NCBI RefSeq assembly: GCF_013285385.1 | Contig: NZ_CP054212.1 | Coordinates: 1,116,001-1,180,000, forward strand | Direction: 5' to 3' | Source: Paramixta manurensis | GTDB taxonomy: Bacteria; Pseudomonadota; Gammaproteobacteria; Enterobacterales; Enterobacteriaceae | Length of the DNA stretch: 64,000 nucleotides | In this document: positions 51,119-59,962 of the stretch, piece by piece | Layout of the letters: every line of letters starts with the position of its first letter | Position numbering within the stretch: the stretch's first letter is position 1 | The notes under the pieces: model-generated | The model's database searches: none | Seen by the model: the letters and a program-made list of their open reading frames with translations, nothing else | What the model was told of the DNA's origin: nothing | Translations under genes and position numbers: made by a program

Positions 51119-52184
51119 TATGCAGGCAAAACCGCTCAATGTGGCGCTGATTGGCTATGGTTTTGTGGGAAAAACGTTCCACGCGCCGTTGATCTGCGCG
51201 ACACCGGGGCTAAATCTTCTGGTGGTCTCATCACGTGATGCCGATAAAGTCCATGCCGATCTGCCCGAGGCGCAGGTGGTTGCTTCGCCGGAAGAGGCGA
51301 TTCGTCACCCTGAGGTGGATTTGGTGGTTATTGCTTCACCCAATGCCACGCACGCGCCATTAGCAAAAGTGGCGCTGGAAGCCGGCAAACATGTGGTGGT
51401 GGATAAACCTTTTACCCTTGATATGCGTGAAGCGCGTGAACTGATCGCCTTAGCAGAAGAGCAGCAGCGGGTATTGTCGGTATTCCAAAACCGTCGCTGG
51501 GACAGCGATTACCTCGGCATTAAGCAGGTTATTGAACAGGGCCATCTCGGTAAAGTAGCCCATTTCGAATCGCATATTGACCGCTTTCGTCCGGAAGTGC
51601 GTGTTCGCTGGCGTGAACAAAATGTGCCCGGTAGCGGACTGTGGTTTGATTTAGGCCCGCATCTGATCGATCAGGCGCTACAGTTGTTTGGTCTGCCGCA
51701 GAGCGTGCAGGGAAATATCGCGACCTTACGACCCAAAGCCGAAATTAACGATTGGGCGCATGTGGTGCTTAACTACCCGTCACATCGGGTAATTCTGCAC
51801 TGCAGCATGTTGGTTGCTGGTGGTGTGTCGCGCTTTGTGGTGCATGGAGAGAAGGGCAGCGTGGTAAAAGCGCAGGCCGACCGCCAGGAAAGCCAATTGC
51901 TGGCCGGTGTGGTACCGGGTAGCGCGGAGTGGGGTACCGATGAGGATGCGCTGACCCTGTTTGAAGGGACTGAGGCGCCACGTCAGATAGCAACGCCAAA
52001 TGGCGATCAGCGCCAATACTATATGCAAATCCGCGATGCGTTAAACGGTCACGGGGATAATCCGGTGCTGCCGTTACAGGCATTGGCCGTGATGGCGGTT
52101 CTGGAAGCTGCCGTCTCTTCTTCTGAGAGTGGGCAAGCGCAGCCGCTGCCGTTGACCTCCGAAGAGATCGCACACTGGCGTTAA
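51111..52184 (+). CDS. Gfo/Idh/MocA-family oxidoreductase (YdgJ-like)
   Basis: A 357-residue NAD(P)-dependent oxidoreductase. LIGYGFVGKTFHAPLI is the Rossmann start, VVVDKPFTLDMREA carries the DKP/EKP motif near residue 95, and SVFQNRRWDSDYLGIKQVIE and DLGPHLIDQALQLFG mark the substrate domain, as in E. coli YdgJ. AGGAGAAAGAT precedes the ATG, which overlaps the DeoR gene by 8 bases. Physiological substrate not known. Confidence 0.87.
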   Translation: MTNMQAKPLNVALIGYGFVGKTFHAPLICATPGLNLLVVSSRDADKVHADLPEAQVVASPEEAIRHPEVDLVVIASPNATHAPLAKVALEAGKHVVVDKPFTLDMREARELIALAEEQQRVLSVFQNRRWDSDYLGIKQVIEQGHLGKVAHFESHIDRFRPEVRVRWREQNVPGSGLWFDLGPHLIDQALQLFGLPQSVQGNIATLRPKAEINDWAHVVLNYPSHRVILHCSMLVAGGVSRFVVHGEKGSVVKAQADRQESQLLAGVVPGSAEWGTDEDALTLFEGTEAPRQIATPNGDQRQYYMQIRDALNGHGDNPVLPLQALAVMAVLEAAVSSSESGQAQPLPLTSEEIAHWR

Positions 52185-52231
52185 TGCCGGGCGGATCGCG
52201 GTAAACCCGCTCTCAACTCTTTCTCTGTCGT

Positions 52232-52254
52232 AAAGCCGCCGCTGGCGGCTTTTT
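52232..52254 (+). terminator. Intrinsic terminator after the YdgJ-like gene
   Basis: AAAGCCGCC and GGCGGCTTT pair perfectly around a 3-base loop and run into TTTTT. It lies 48 bases after the oxidoreductase stop and separates it from the Msr module. Confidence 0.85.
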
Positions 52255-52385
52255 CTGTTTCTCTGCTGCGGTTTTTTGCCATCCGGCTATTTATCACAAT
52301 TTTGTGAACATTCCGCGAGGATTTAGTAACGCTCTGCTGTGTATCGTGCTGTCATCCCTTTTTATAAGGCACTTCCGAGGTGATG

Positions 52386-52889
52386 ATGATTACCAGACGA
52401 CGTTTTATTCTTAGCAGTGGCGCGGTTACCGCCGCGGTAGCCGCTGGGGTGTTGCCGGGCATGTTTTCCGCACGTACCGCGGTCGCGGCGGAGCAGTTCG
52501 CGGTGCAATATAGTGACGCACAATGGCGAAAAAAACTCACTAGCGCGCAATACCGCATCTTACGTGACGCGGGGACGGAACCGCCCTTTACCAGCCCGCT
52601 AAATGACGAGCATCGCAACGGCGTTTTCGCCTGTGCCGGTTGCCAACTCTCCCTGTTCGACTCTCATACTAAATTTGACAGCCATACCGGCTGGCCGAGT
52701 TTCTGGCAACCGTTGGAAAACGCGGTTGAAACGCAACGTGATACCTCTTTTGGCATGGTGCGTGACGAAGTTCACTGCCATCGCTGTGGCGGGCATCTTG
52801 GCCACGTCTTTAATGATGGCCCCCGTCCAACCGGTTTACGTTATTGTATGAATGGTCTGGCAATGACGTTTATTCCAGGCTCAGCCTAA
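52386..52889 (+). CDS. msrB: Peptide-methionine (R)-S-oxide reductase with a Tat signal
   Basis: A 167-residue MsrB that reduces methionine-R-sulfoxide. The N-terminus has a twin-arginine signal (TRRRFIL) and hydrophobic region ending near AVAA (residue 35). The catalytic domain has the zinc-type pairs CAGC and CHRC, FDSHTGWPSFWQP, GGHLGHVFNDGP and the catalytic Cys in RYCMN. The start is uncertain among GTG 52380, ATG 52383 and ATG 52386. Export by Tat suggests folding in the cytoplasm with zinc. First gene of a three-gene module. Confidence 0.9.
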   Translation: MITRRRFILSSGAVTAAVAAGVLPGMFSARTAVAAEQFAVQYSDAQWRKKLTSAQYRILRDAGTEPPFTSPLNDEHRNGVFACAGCQLSLFDSHTKFDSHTGWPSFWQPLENAVETQRDTSFGMVRDEVHCHRCGGHLGHVFNDGPRPTGLRYCMNGLAMTFIPGSA

Positions 52890-52930
52890 GCCAGGCACAC
52901 GATCTCCCTTTCCGGGTAAGAGGTTTTTCC

Positions 52931-54688
52931 ATGCTGGTTCTTATTCTTGCGTATCTCGGCGGTATTTTAACCATTGCCAGCCCGTGTATTTTGCCGGTGC
53001 TGCCGTTTGTTTTCGCCCGTTCCGATCAGTCATTTTTGCGTAGCGGCCTACCGCTACTAGCCGGAATGGCGCTCACCTTTACGCTGGTCGCGACATTAGC
53101 GGCGGTGGGGGGCGGCTGGGTGGTGGCGGCTAACCAATATGGGCGCTGGTTGGCGCTAGTGTTAATGGCGTTATTTGGTATTACCTTACTGTTCCCGCGC
53201 GTGGCTGACCGGGTGATGCATCCGCTGGTTTCCGCCGGTAACCGCTTAACCGAGAAGCTTTCTGGTGGGCAACAGCCGCGCATTGGGAGTTCATTCTTAT
53301 TAGGAATTGCCACCGGCCTGTTGTGGGCGCCTTGTGCCGGACCAATCCTCGGGCTGGTGCTGACTGGCGCGGCGTTACAGGGCGCCAACGTGGGATCAAC
53401 GCTATTGCTATTGGCCTATGCGGCCGGTGCGGCAACCTCACTGGCGCTGGCATTGTTGATTGGCGGTAAAGTCTTCAGCGCCATGAAACGTTCGCTCGGC
53501 GCCGGGGAGTGGATTCGCCGTGGCTTAGGCGGCGCAATGCTGGTGGGCGTCGTCGCGATTGCGATGGGCCTGGATACTGGTGTACTGGCGCAGTTATCGA
53601 CGGCCTCGACCGGCGGTTTCGAGCAAAAGCTGGTCGACCATTTCACCGATAAAGGCAATAAGGTGGTGAATGATGTGCCGAATGCGACCAAAGTACAGCA
53701 AGCATCGGACACCACGCCACAACTGGAAGACGATGGTCCAATGCCGTCGCTGGATGGCGCGGTACAGTGGTTAAATTCACCGCCGCTAAATGCCGCCGCG
53801 CTGCGAGGCAAAGTGGTACTGGTGGATTTCTGGACTTACTCCTGCATCAACTGTCTTCGCGCCTTGCCGTATGTAAAAGCCTGGGCGGATAAATACCGGG
53901 ACCAGGGTCTGGTGGTGATTGGCGTCCACTCGCCGGAATTTGCCTTTGAGCGCGATATTGGCAACGTGACCCGTGAAGCGAAAAAACTGGGCGTCGATTA
54001 TCCGATAGCGATTGATAACGATTATCGTATTTGGCGCGCATTTGAAAACCAGTACTGGCCTGCACACTACTTTATTGATGCCAAAGGACATATTCGTTAC
54101 GAACACTTCGGTGAAGGTGAATATGATCAATCGGAAAAGGTTATCCAGCAATTATTGCGTGAAGCCGGTGCGAAAAACGTCAACACCTCGATCAGTCAGG
54201 TACAGGGGCAAGGCGTCGAAGAGGCAGCCAGCGGCCAGGGGGATACTTCGCCTGAAACCTATCTTGGCTATATGCGGGCGGAAAATTTTGCCTCCGGTAA
54301 TGCCACCGGTGATGCGCCAGCCGATTATCACGTGCCGGCCACGCTTAAGCCAAATGAGTGGGGGCTTGACGGGCGCTGGACCATTGGGCCGGAAAATATC
54401 AGCCTGGATAAAGCCGGCGGCCGCATCGTTTACCAATTCCATGCTCGCGATCTGCATTTGGTGTTAGGCCCGGGTAAAGAGGGCAAACCAATACATTTCA
54501 AAGTGTTGTTGGATGGCAAAGCGCCGGGTGCAATGCACGGTACTGACGTGGCCGCCGATGGTAGCGGTACGGTGACTGACCAGCGTTTATATCAGCTGAT
54601 TCGTCAAAGTGATAACGCAGGCAGCCACACCTTCAGCATTGAGTTTTCTGATGCCGGTGTCTCCGCCTATGCCTTTACGTTTGGTTAA
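52931..54688 (+). CDS. dipZ: DipZ-like CcdA-thioredoxin fusion
   Basis: A 585-residue membrane protein. Residues 1-215 are a CcdA/DsbD-type domain (IASPCILPVLPFVF, WAPCAGPILGLVL, each with the conserved Cys). A thioredoxin-like domain with SCINCLRALPY (CxxC near residue 303) follows. The C-terminal about 150 residues are the extra domain of DipZ proteins (GLDGRWTIGPENISLDKAGG). It should carry electrons from the cytoplasm to periplasmic reductases, here surely the flanking MsrB and MsrA. The start at 52931 follows AAGAGG. Confidence 0.88.
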   Translation: MLVLILAYLGGILTIASPCILPVLPFVFARSDQSFLRSGLPLLAGMALTFTLVATLAAVGGGWVVAANQYGRWLALVLMALFGITLLFPRVADRVMHPLVSAGNRLTEKLSGGQQPRIGSSFLLGIATGLLWAPCAGPILGLVLTGAALQGANVGSTLLLLAYAAGAATSLALALLIGGKVFSAMKRSLGAGEWIRRGLGGAMLVGVVAIAMGLDTGVLAQLSTASTGGFEQKLVDHFTDKGNKVVNDVPNATKVQQASDTTPQLEDDGPMPSLDGAVQWLNSPPLNAAALRGKVVLVDFWTYSCINCLRALPYVKAWADKYRDQGLVVIGVHSPEFAFERDIGNVTREAKKLGVDYPIAIDNDYRIWRAFENQYWPAHYFIDAKGHIRYEHFGEGEYDQSEKVIQQLLREAGAKNVNTSISQVQGQGVEEAASGQGDTSPETYLGYMRAENFASGNATGDAPADYHVPATLKPNEWGLDGRWTIGPENISLDKAGGRIVYQFHARDLHLVLGPGKEGKPIHFKVLLDGKAPGAMHGTDVAADGSGTVTDQRLYQLIRQSDNAGSHTFSIEFSDAGVSAYAFTFG

Positions 54689-54704
54689 GGTGAGGAGTGA
54701 CTTT

Positions 54705-55430
54705 ATGAAAAGACAACCTACGCATTTTCGTCGAACCCTATGTGCCGTAGCAATTGCCGCTGGCGCATTGATGTGGCAGAACGTTGCCTGGTCATGGGGC
54801 GGGGCGGAGCAGGCGGTTACCATTGCGCCGCCAGTACGTGATGAAGCGCCTGCCACCTCGCACAGTGAGACCGCAATATTCGCCGGTGGCTGTTTTTGGG
54901 GCGTACAGGGCGTTTTCCAGCATGTCAAAGGAGTGACCAGCGCGGTATCGGGTTATACCGGCGGTTCGGCGCAAACGGCTAATTACGATACGGTCAGCAC
55001 TGGCAGTACCGGTCATGCGGAGTCGGTCAAGGTGACCTTTGATCCGACGCAGGTTTCCTATGGAACGCTATTGCAGATTTTCTTCTCTGTGGCGCATAAC
55101 CCTACCGAGCTAAATCGGCAGGGACCGGACAGCGGAACGCAATATCGTTCGGCGATCTTCCCACAGACGCCGGAGCAACAGCAGGTCGCCCAGGCCTATA
55201 TCAAACAGCTCAACGCCAGTCACGCCTGGCGTGCGCCGCTGGTAACCCGGATAGAAAACAATGCACATTTCTATCCGGCGGAGGGATACCATCAAAATTA
55301 TCTCACCGAGAACCCGGAGGCACCGTATATCGTGATTAATGATATGCCCAAATTAACGCAGTTAAAGCAATTATTCCCCACGCGCTACAACACGCAGCCA
55401 GTGTTGGTTAAAGATACTAAGTCATTGTAA
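54705..55430 (+). CDS. msrA: Peptide-methionine (S)-S-oxide reductase with a Sec signal
   Basis: A 241-residue MsrA reducing methionine-S-sulfoxide. A signal peptide is visible (KRQPTHFRRTL, hydrophobic segment, cleavage near VAWS, residue 30). The catalytic motif GGCFWG is near residue 61, followed by VSGYTGGSAQTANYDTVSTG, TGHAESVKVTFDP, RQGPDSGTQYRSAIF and FYPAEGYHQNYL. AGGAGTGA precedes the ATG at 54705; the upstream frame is inside dipZ. Export signal and operon position show a periplasmic role. Confidence 0.92.
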   Translation: MKRQPTHFRRTLCAVAIAAGALMWQNVAWSWGGAEQAVTIAPPVRDEAPATSHSETAIFAGGCFWGVQGVFQHVKGVTSAVSGYTGGSAQTANYDTVSTGSTGHAESVKVTFDPTQVSYGTLLQIFFSVAHNPTELNRQGPDSGTQYRSAIFPQTPEQQQVAQAYIKQLNASHAWRAPLVTRIENNAHFYPAEGYHQNYLTENPEAPYIVINDMPKLTQLKQLFPTRYNTQPVLVKDTKSL

Positions 55431-55444
55431 TTATTCTCTCATTT

Positions 55445-55478
55445 AAAGCCGGGGCAGGCCGCTGCTCCGGCTTTTTTT
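55445..55478 (+). terminator. Intrinsic terminator after the Msr module
   Basis: AGCCGGGGCAG and CTGCTCCGGCT pair with one G-U over a 4-base loop, followed by T7. It lies 15 bases after the MsrA stop. Confidence 0.9.
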
Positions 55479-55595
55479 CGTCTATATGCGGCTCCCGCCT
55501 CACCGCCCGGCATTTATTCCTCGATCTGTGATGACGCTCTCTTAGCTCAAAAAAACAACTGTGAATAACTTCACATTAATATTTCATTAACATAT

Positions 55596-55620
55596 CTACC
55601 ATTGGTATTACCACTGGTAG
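55596..55620. promoter_or_regulatory. FadR/PdhR-type operator candidate
   Basis: Two copies of TACCANTGGTA (at 55597 and 55609) share a central TTGGTATTACCA-like core, which fits the TGGT-N3-ACCA operators of the FadR/PdhR/LldR GntR subfamily. It lies 20 bases before the GntR start, suggesting autorepression and control of cassette E. Confidence 0.55.
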
Positions 55621-55639
55621 ATAACTGGTTGATCACTGA

Positions 55640-56383
55640 ATGACGATAAGACGCGAGAAGCAAGAAACGGGCAATGGCTATGACCGGGTGGTCGGTTTTT
55701 TGCGTGAGCAGTTACTTTCCGGCGAACTCAAGGTTGGAGATTGCCTGCTGCCGGAACGTGAGCTCTCGGCGCAGTTGGGCGTGAGCCGCCCGGTGCTGCG
55801 TGAGGCACTCCGCGCGCTGGCGATGATCGGCGCGGTTGAAATTAAACATGGGGTTGGAACGGTAGTAAAACGGCCTGGCGTCTCGATGCTCGGCGAGTTT
55901 TTTAGCTTCATATTGGCGCATCAATCGGATGTCATTGATGACGTAATGCAGGCGCGTATCGCGATCGAGCGGCAGGCGGTGCGCCTGGCCTGTCGGCGGG
56001 CAACGCAAAGCGACTATGACCGCCTGGCCGAGTGTCTGCAGGAGATTATCCGCACCATTCATACGCCAGAAGTGGGCGGCGAGGCGGATTTTCGTTTCCA
56101 TGAGGCGATCGTGAATGCCTCTGGTTCCGCCACCTTAATCAGTATCTATCAGTCAATTAGCGCACTGATGATGCGCTCACACCTTGATCGCCGCGAACAA
56201 ATTATTCAAGTCGAAGGCATTGAAGAGTTTTTAATTGACCACCATCGGGCGATATTCGCCGCGATTGTCGAACGCGATGAAGCGCGGGCCGATGAGTTGC
56301 TGGGACGCCATTTTGAAATCGGCGCGGATTTTCGTCGTCGGGCCACTATTCGCATGGCGGGCGGGGCGCCGCTGGCGGAATAA
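55640..56383 (+). CDS. GntR/FadR-subfamily regulator
   Basis: A 247-residue regulator. Winged helix (LKVGDCLLPERELSAQLGVS, RPVLREALRALAMIGAVEIK, HGVGTVVK; residues 31-78) and an FCD ligand-binding domain with ADFRFHEAIVNASGSATLIS and HHRAIFAAIVERDEARA (metal-binding Asp/His). PERELS and GVSRPVLREAL are standard for FadR-type members. It is the first gene of cassette E and shares its direction. Confidence 0.88.
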   Translation: MTIRREKQETGNGYDRVVGFLREQLLSGELKVGDCLLPERELSAQLGVSRPVLREALRALAMIGAVEIKHGVGTVVKRPGVSMLGEFFSFILAHQSDVIDDVMQARIAIERQAVRLACRRATQSDYDRLAECLQEIIRTIHTPEVGGEADFRFHEAIVNASGSATLISIYQSISALMMRSHLDRREQIIQVEGIEEFLIDHHRAIFAAIVERDEARADELLGRHFEIGADFRRRATIRMAGGAPLAE

Positions 56384-56407
56384 CCATCATAATCAAAGGA
56401 ATACCGA

Positions 56408-56854
56408 ATGAATATCGTTATCGGCAGCGACCACGCGGGGTTTCAACTGAAACAGGAATTGGCGAACTGGCTGAGGGAAAAAGGGCATCAGGTTGAGGAT
56501 GTCGGTAGCCATGATCCTGAGCCGGTGGATTTTCCGGATATTGCCCACGCCGTGTGCAGCAAAGTCCGTGTAGACGCGCAGTGTCGCGGCATTTTGGTTT
56601 GCGGCACTGGCGTTGGCGCAGTGATTGCCGCCAATAAAATTAACGGTATTCGCGCGGCGGTTTGCCACGACGTCCATTCAGCGCACCAGGCCGTAGAGCA
56701 TGATGACGTTAATGTGATGTGTATTGGAGCACAAATTGTCGGGCCGTGGCTGGCGCGTGACTTGATTGAGGCTTTTTTACAGGCGCAATTCGTCGCCGAA
56801 GAGGATTTTGTCCGGCGCGTTGAAAAACTGACCCGACTTGAACAGCAAAATTAA
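56408..56854 (+). CDS. rpiB: RpiB/LacAB-family sugar-phosphate isomerase
   Basis: A 148-residue isomerase with GSDHAGFQLKQELANWL at the start, catalytic Cys in VCGTGVGAVIAANK (near residue 66) and His in CHDVHSAHQAVEHDDVNVM (near residue 99). Members isomerise ribose-5-phosphate, allose-6-phosphate or tetrulose phosphates. The position beside a sugar-acid-type dehydrogenase suggests a specialised catabolic role rather than the housekeeping one. Confidence 0.88.
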   Translation: MNIVIGSDHAGFQLKQELANWLREKGHQVEDVGSHDPEPVDFPDIAHAVCSKVRVDAQCRGILVCGTGVGAVIAANKINGIRAAVCHDVHSAHQAVEHDDVNVMCIGAQIVGPWLARDLIEAFLQAQFVAEEDFVRRVEKLTRLEQQN

Positions 56855-56880
56855 TCGGTAATTCGGGAGAATTTTATCTA

Positions 56881-57795
56881 ATGAATCATTCCACTAAAGG
56901 TTGCGTCGGTTTTTTGGGGTTGGGTGTTATGGGCCGGGAAATGGCGCGTAACCTGGCTCAGGCAGGTTTCTTAGTCCGCGCTTATGACGTGGTCGCGGCG
57001 GCAGTAACGCCCTTGACCGCCTTTGGCGTAGAAGTTGCTGCCACCCTTGCTGATGCAACCCGCGATGCCGATATTGTCATTTCTATGTTGCCGGACACGC
57101 CGCAAGTTGAAGAGGTGGTTCGCGGCGAAGCGGGATTATTGCAAGCGCCGCCGCGCGGCAAACTGTATGTCGACATGAGCACTATCGCCCCTGAAGCGAC
57201 ACGGAAAATGTGCGCCGATCTGGCGGCAATAGGCGTCACCATGCTGGATGCGCCGGTTTCCGGCGGGCCTGTCGGCGCGAAAAACGCCAGCCTAACCATT
57301 ATGGTCGGCGGCGAAGCTGAGGGGGTTTCCCGCGCAGAGCCTTATCTGCGTGCCATGGGAACCACGCTCAATCATGTCGGACAATCCGGCGCCGGGCAAA
57401 CGGTTAAACTCTGCAATCAATTAATTTGCGGCATCAATATCCAGGCCATTTGTGAGGCACTGGCGCTGGCACGCGCTTACGACATCGATCTGTCGCAAAT
57501 GCGTGAAGTACTACTCGGCGGTTCGGCGGCTTCCTGGATGCTCGACAAATTAGGCACCTCAATGATTGAGGGCGATACCTCGGCTGGTTTTCGTATTGAC
57601 TTAATGATGAAAGATTTACGGCTGGTGTTAGAAGCAGCGCAGAAGCGACCGGTTCCACTACCGGCAACCGCGCTGGTCGCCAGCCAATATCTGGACGCGC
57701 AGGCGCATGGCGAAGGCCGACATGGCAACCAGGCATTGTTCAAAGTCTATGACCGCATGACCGGACGGGATCTAACCGCTAACCAACCAGGGTGA
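56881..57795 (+). CDS. 3-hydroxyisobutyrate dehydrogenase-family oxidoreductase (GarR/LtnD-like)
   Basis: A 304-residue NAD(P)-dependent dehydrogenase. Rossmann motif GFLGLGVMGREMARNL at residues 10-25, substrate loop DAPVSGGPVGAKNASLTIMV near 122 and catalytic Lys in GAGQTVKLCNQLI near 170. The family includes tartronate semialdehyde reductase and L-threonate dehydrogenase, so a short sugar acid is a plausible substrate. It follows the RpiB-like gene by 26 bases. Confidence 0.85.
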   Translation: MNHSTKGCVGFLGLGVMGREMARNLAQAGFLVRAYDVVAAAVTPLTAFGVEVAATLADATRDADIVISMLPDTPQVEEVVRGEAGLLQAPPRGKLYVDMSTIAPEATRKMCADLAAIGVTMLDAPVSGGPVGAKNASLTIMVGGEAEGVSRAEPYLRAMGTTLNHVGQSGAGQTVKLCNQLICGINIQAICEALALARAYDIDLSQMREVLLGGSAASWMLDKLGTSMIEGDTSAGFRIDLMMKDLRLVLEAAQKRPVPLPATALVASQYLDAQAHGEGRHGNQALFKVYDRMTGRDLTANQPG

Positions 57796-57801
57796 CAAGC
57801 G

Positions 57802-58479
57802 ATGAAGCTCGATTTCACGGCGATTTTTTTACAATGGCAAATGTTAATGGATGGCGCATTGTTGACCGCGCAGTTAGCGGTAATCGCCACCGTATCTGGT
57901 TTTCTGATTGGTACACTGTGCGCCGTGGCCCGACGTTCTCACTTTGCGTGGTGTCGCCGGGCGGCGGCCGTGTATATCGAAGCCATTCGCAACACGCCAT
58001 TTTTGGTGCAGATTTTCTTGGTTTATTTCGGCCTGTCGAGCCTCGGTTTCTCATTTACCGCTTTCACGGTGTCGGTGATTGCGCTGACGATTAATGTTAG
58101 CGCCTATACCGCAGAAATAATGCGTGCCGGGTTCGAATCCGTTCACCAGGGGCAGTGGGAGGCGGCGGAAACGCTGGGACTTTCTCGCTGGCAACAGTAC
58201 TGGCATGTGGCGTTACGTCCGGCGGCGGAGCGGGTTTATCCCTCGCTGACCAGTCAGTTTATTTTATTGATGTTGGCTTCTTCGGTGACGTCGCAAATTT
58301 CGGCAGAAGAACTGACCGCCACCGCGAACTTTATTCAGTCTGAAACCTATCGTCCCTTTGAGACGTTCTTTATTGTCGCCGGGATTTATCTGGCGCTGTC
58401 GTTATTGATGCGGCTGGCGTTTTGGTTAATTGGGTTGGCGGTTTTTCCTCGTCGTCGACGTCTTGGCACCCCAGCGTGA
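57802..58479 (+). CDS. Amino-acid-type ABC permease (first)
   Basis: A 225-residue HisMQ-type permease with EAIRNTPFLVQIFLVYFGLS and the EAA loop QWEAAETLGLSRWQQYWHV near residues 117-135. It starts 6 bases after the dehydrogenase stop. It forms a heterodimer with the next permease. Confidence 0.88.
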   Translation: MKLDFTAIFLQWQMLMDGALLTAQLAVIATVSGFLIGTLCAVARRSHFAWCRRAAAVYIEAIRNTPFLVQIFLVYFGLSSLGFSFTAFTVSVIALTINVSAYTAEIMRAGFESVHQGQWEAAETLGLSRWQQYWHVALRPAAERVYPSLTSQFILLMLASSVTSQISAEELTATANFIQSETYRPFETFFIVAGIYLALSLLMRLAFWLIGLAVFPRRRRLGTPA

Positions 58480-58489
58480 GAGGTGACTG

Positions 58490-59176
58490 ATGAATATCTC
58501 GCTAAATATGGCGCATATCTGGTTTTTACTGCAGGGCACCTTCTGGACGGCGATTCTTTCACTGATGGCGTTTGGCGGCGGCGGGCTAGTGGGCTTCCTG
58601 TTGGCGCTGGGCCGTATTTCTCCGGTGCGCGCGTTACGCTGGTTAGTTAGCGCTTGGGTCCAGTTGGTTCAGGGAACGCCGCTGTTAATCATTATGTTTA
58701 TGATTTACTTCGGTCTACCGCAGTTGGGGCTTTCCGTTTCTCCGATGATTGCCGCAGGCGTGTCGTTAACCCTCTATTCCAGCGCTTATCTTGGCGAAAT
58801 CTGGCGTGGTTGTATTCAGTCGGTGCCGCGCGCGCAGTGGGAGGCAGCAGAATGTCTGGCTCTGTCACGTACCCAACGCCTGTTCAAGGTGATCTTGCCG
58901 CAGGCGATCAGGTTGGCAACGCCGCCCACCGTTGGGTTCTCGGTGCAGATTATTAAAAATACCTCGCTGGCCTCAGTGGTGGGATTTGTGGAGTTGGCCC
59001 GCGCCGGGCAGTTGATTAATAACTCCATTTTTGAGCCCTTTATCATTTACTTGCTGGTGGCTTGCCTCTACTTCTGCCTGTGTTTTCCGGTTTCTATGTG
59101 GAGCCGCCGTTTGGAGCGGAGCGCAAGCGAGAGAAAAAATAGACGGCAGCCCGCCGCGATTGCCCGAACGGCCTAA
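58490..59176 (+). CDS. Amino-acid-type ABC permease (second)
   Basis: A 228-residue permease similar in layout to the preceding one, with QLVQGTPLLIIMFMIYFGLP and the EAA loop QWEAAECLALSRTQRLFKVI near residues 116-135. A basic C-terminal tail (RLERSASERKNRR) faces the cytoplasm. Confidence 0.88.
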   Translation: MNISLNMAHIWFLLQGTFWTAILSLMAFGGGGLVGFLLALGRISPVRALRWLVSAWVQLVQGTPLLIIMFMIYFGLPQLGLSVSPMIAAGVSLTLYSSAYLGEIWRGCIQSVPRAQWEAAECLALSRTQRLFKVILPQAIRLATPPTVGFSVQIIKNTSLASVVGFVELARAGQLINNSIFEPFIIYLLVACLYFCLCFPVSMWSRRLERSASERKNRRQPAAIARTA

Positions 59177-59193
59177 GTATTAAGGAACACAAC

Positions 59194-59919
59194 ATGTCGA
59201 TCATCACGCTAAATAATGTGCAAAAAAGCTTCGGCGAGATCTCGGTGCTGAATGATGTCTCCTTCTCGGTCGATAAGGGGCAAGTAGTGGCGCTGATTGG
59301 CGCCAGCGGTTCGGGGAAAAGCACCGCGCTGCGTTGTATCGACCGTCTTGAAGTGATCAACGGCGGGAGTATCGAAGTGTGTGGACATCGGGTTGATGAT
59401 CCGCATCTAGATCTCCGTCGGCTACGTCAGGATGTCGGGATCGTGTTTCAAAGCTACAACCTGTTTCCGCATCTGACCATTGAACAGAATATTACGCTTG
59501 GCCCGCTCTCGGTGAAGAAGCAGCCAAAACAAGATGCGCGGCGGCTGGCGCACTCGGTGTTAGAGCAGGTTGGGCTCGCGGACAAAGCAGAGAGTTACCC
59601 TGAACAACTCTCCGGCGGCCAGCAACAGCGGGCGGCGATTGCCCGCTCACTGGCGATGAAACCTAAAGTGATGCTGTTTGACGAAGTGACCTCGGCATTG
59701 GATCCGAAACTGACCGGTGAAGTGCTACGGGTGATTGAACGCCTGGCCGGCAGCGGAATGACGATGATTATGGTGACACACGAAATGAATTTTGCCCGGC
59801 GAATCGCCGACAAGGTGGTCTTTATGCATCAGGGAAGGGTACATGAAAGTGGCGACGCCTCGATTTTGCAACAGCCAGCCACCTCAGAACTACAAGATTT
59901 TATCTCGAACGAGTTGTAA
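59194..59919 (+). CDS. Amino-acid-type ABC ATP-binding protein
   Basis: A 241-residue ATPase: Walker A GASGSGKSTALRC near residue 36, signature LSGGQQQRAAIARSL near 138, Walker B VMLFDEVTSALDPKL near 160 (Val for the usual Pro) and switch MVTHEMNFARRIA. It energises the two permeases. Confidence 0.9.
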   Translation: MSIITLNNVQKSFGEISVLNDVSFSVDKGQVVALIGASGSGKSTALRCIDRLEVINGGSIEVCGHRVDDPHLDLRRLRQDVGIVFQSYNLFPHLTIEQNITLGPLSVKKQPKQDARRLAHSVLEQVGLADKAESYPEQLSGGQQQRAAIARSLAMKPKVMLFDEVTSALDPKLTGEVLRVIERLAGSGMTMIMVTHEMNFARRIADKVVFMHQGRVHESGDASILQQPATSELQDFISNEL

Positions 59920-59962
59920 GTCATTTGTGGCGATAGAACCTCAGCCAACCCTGGAGAGAACC

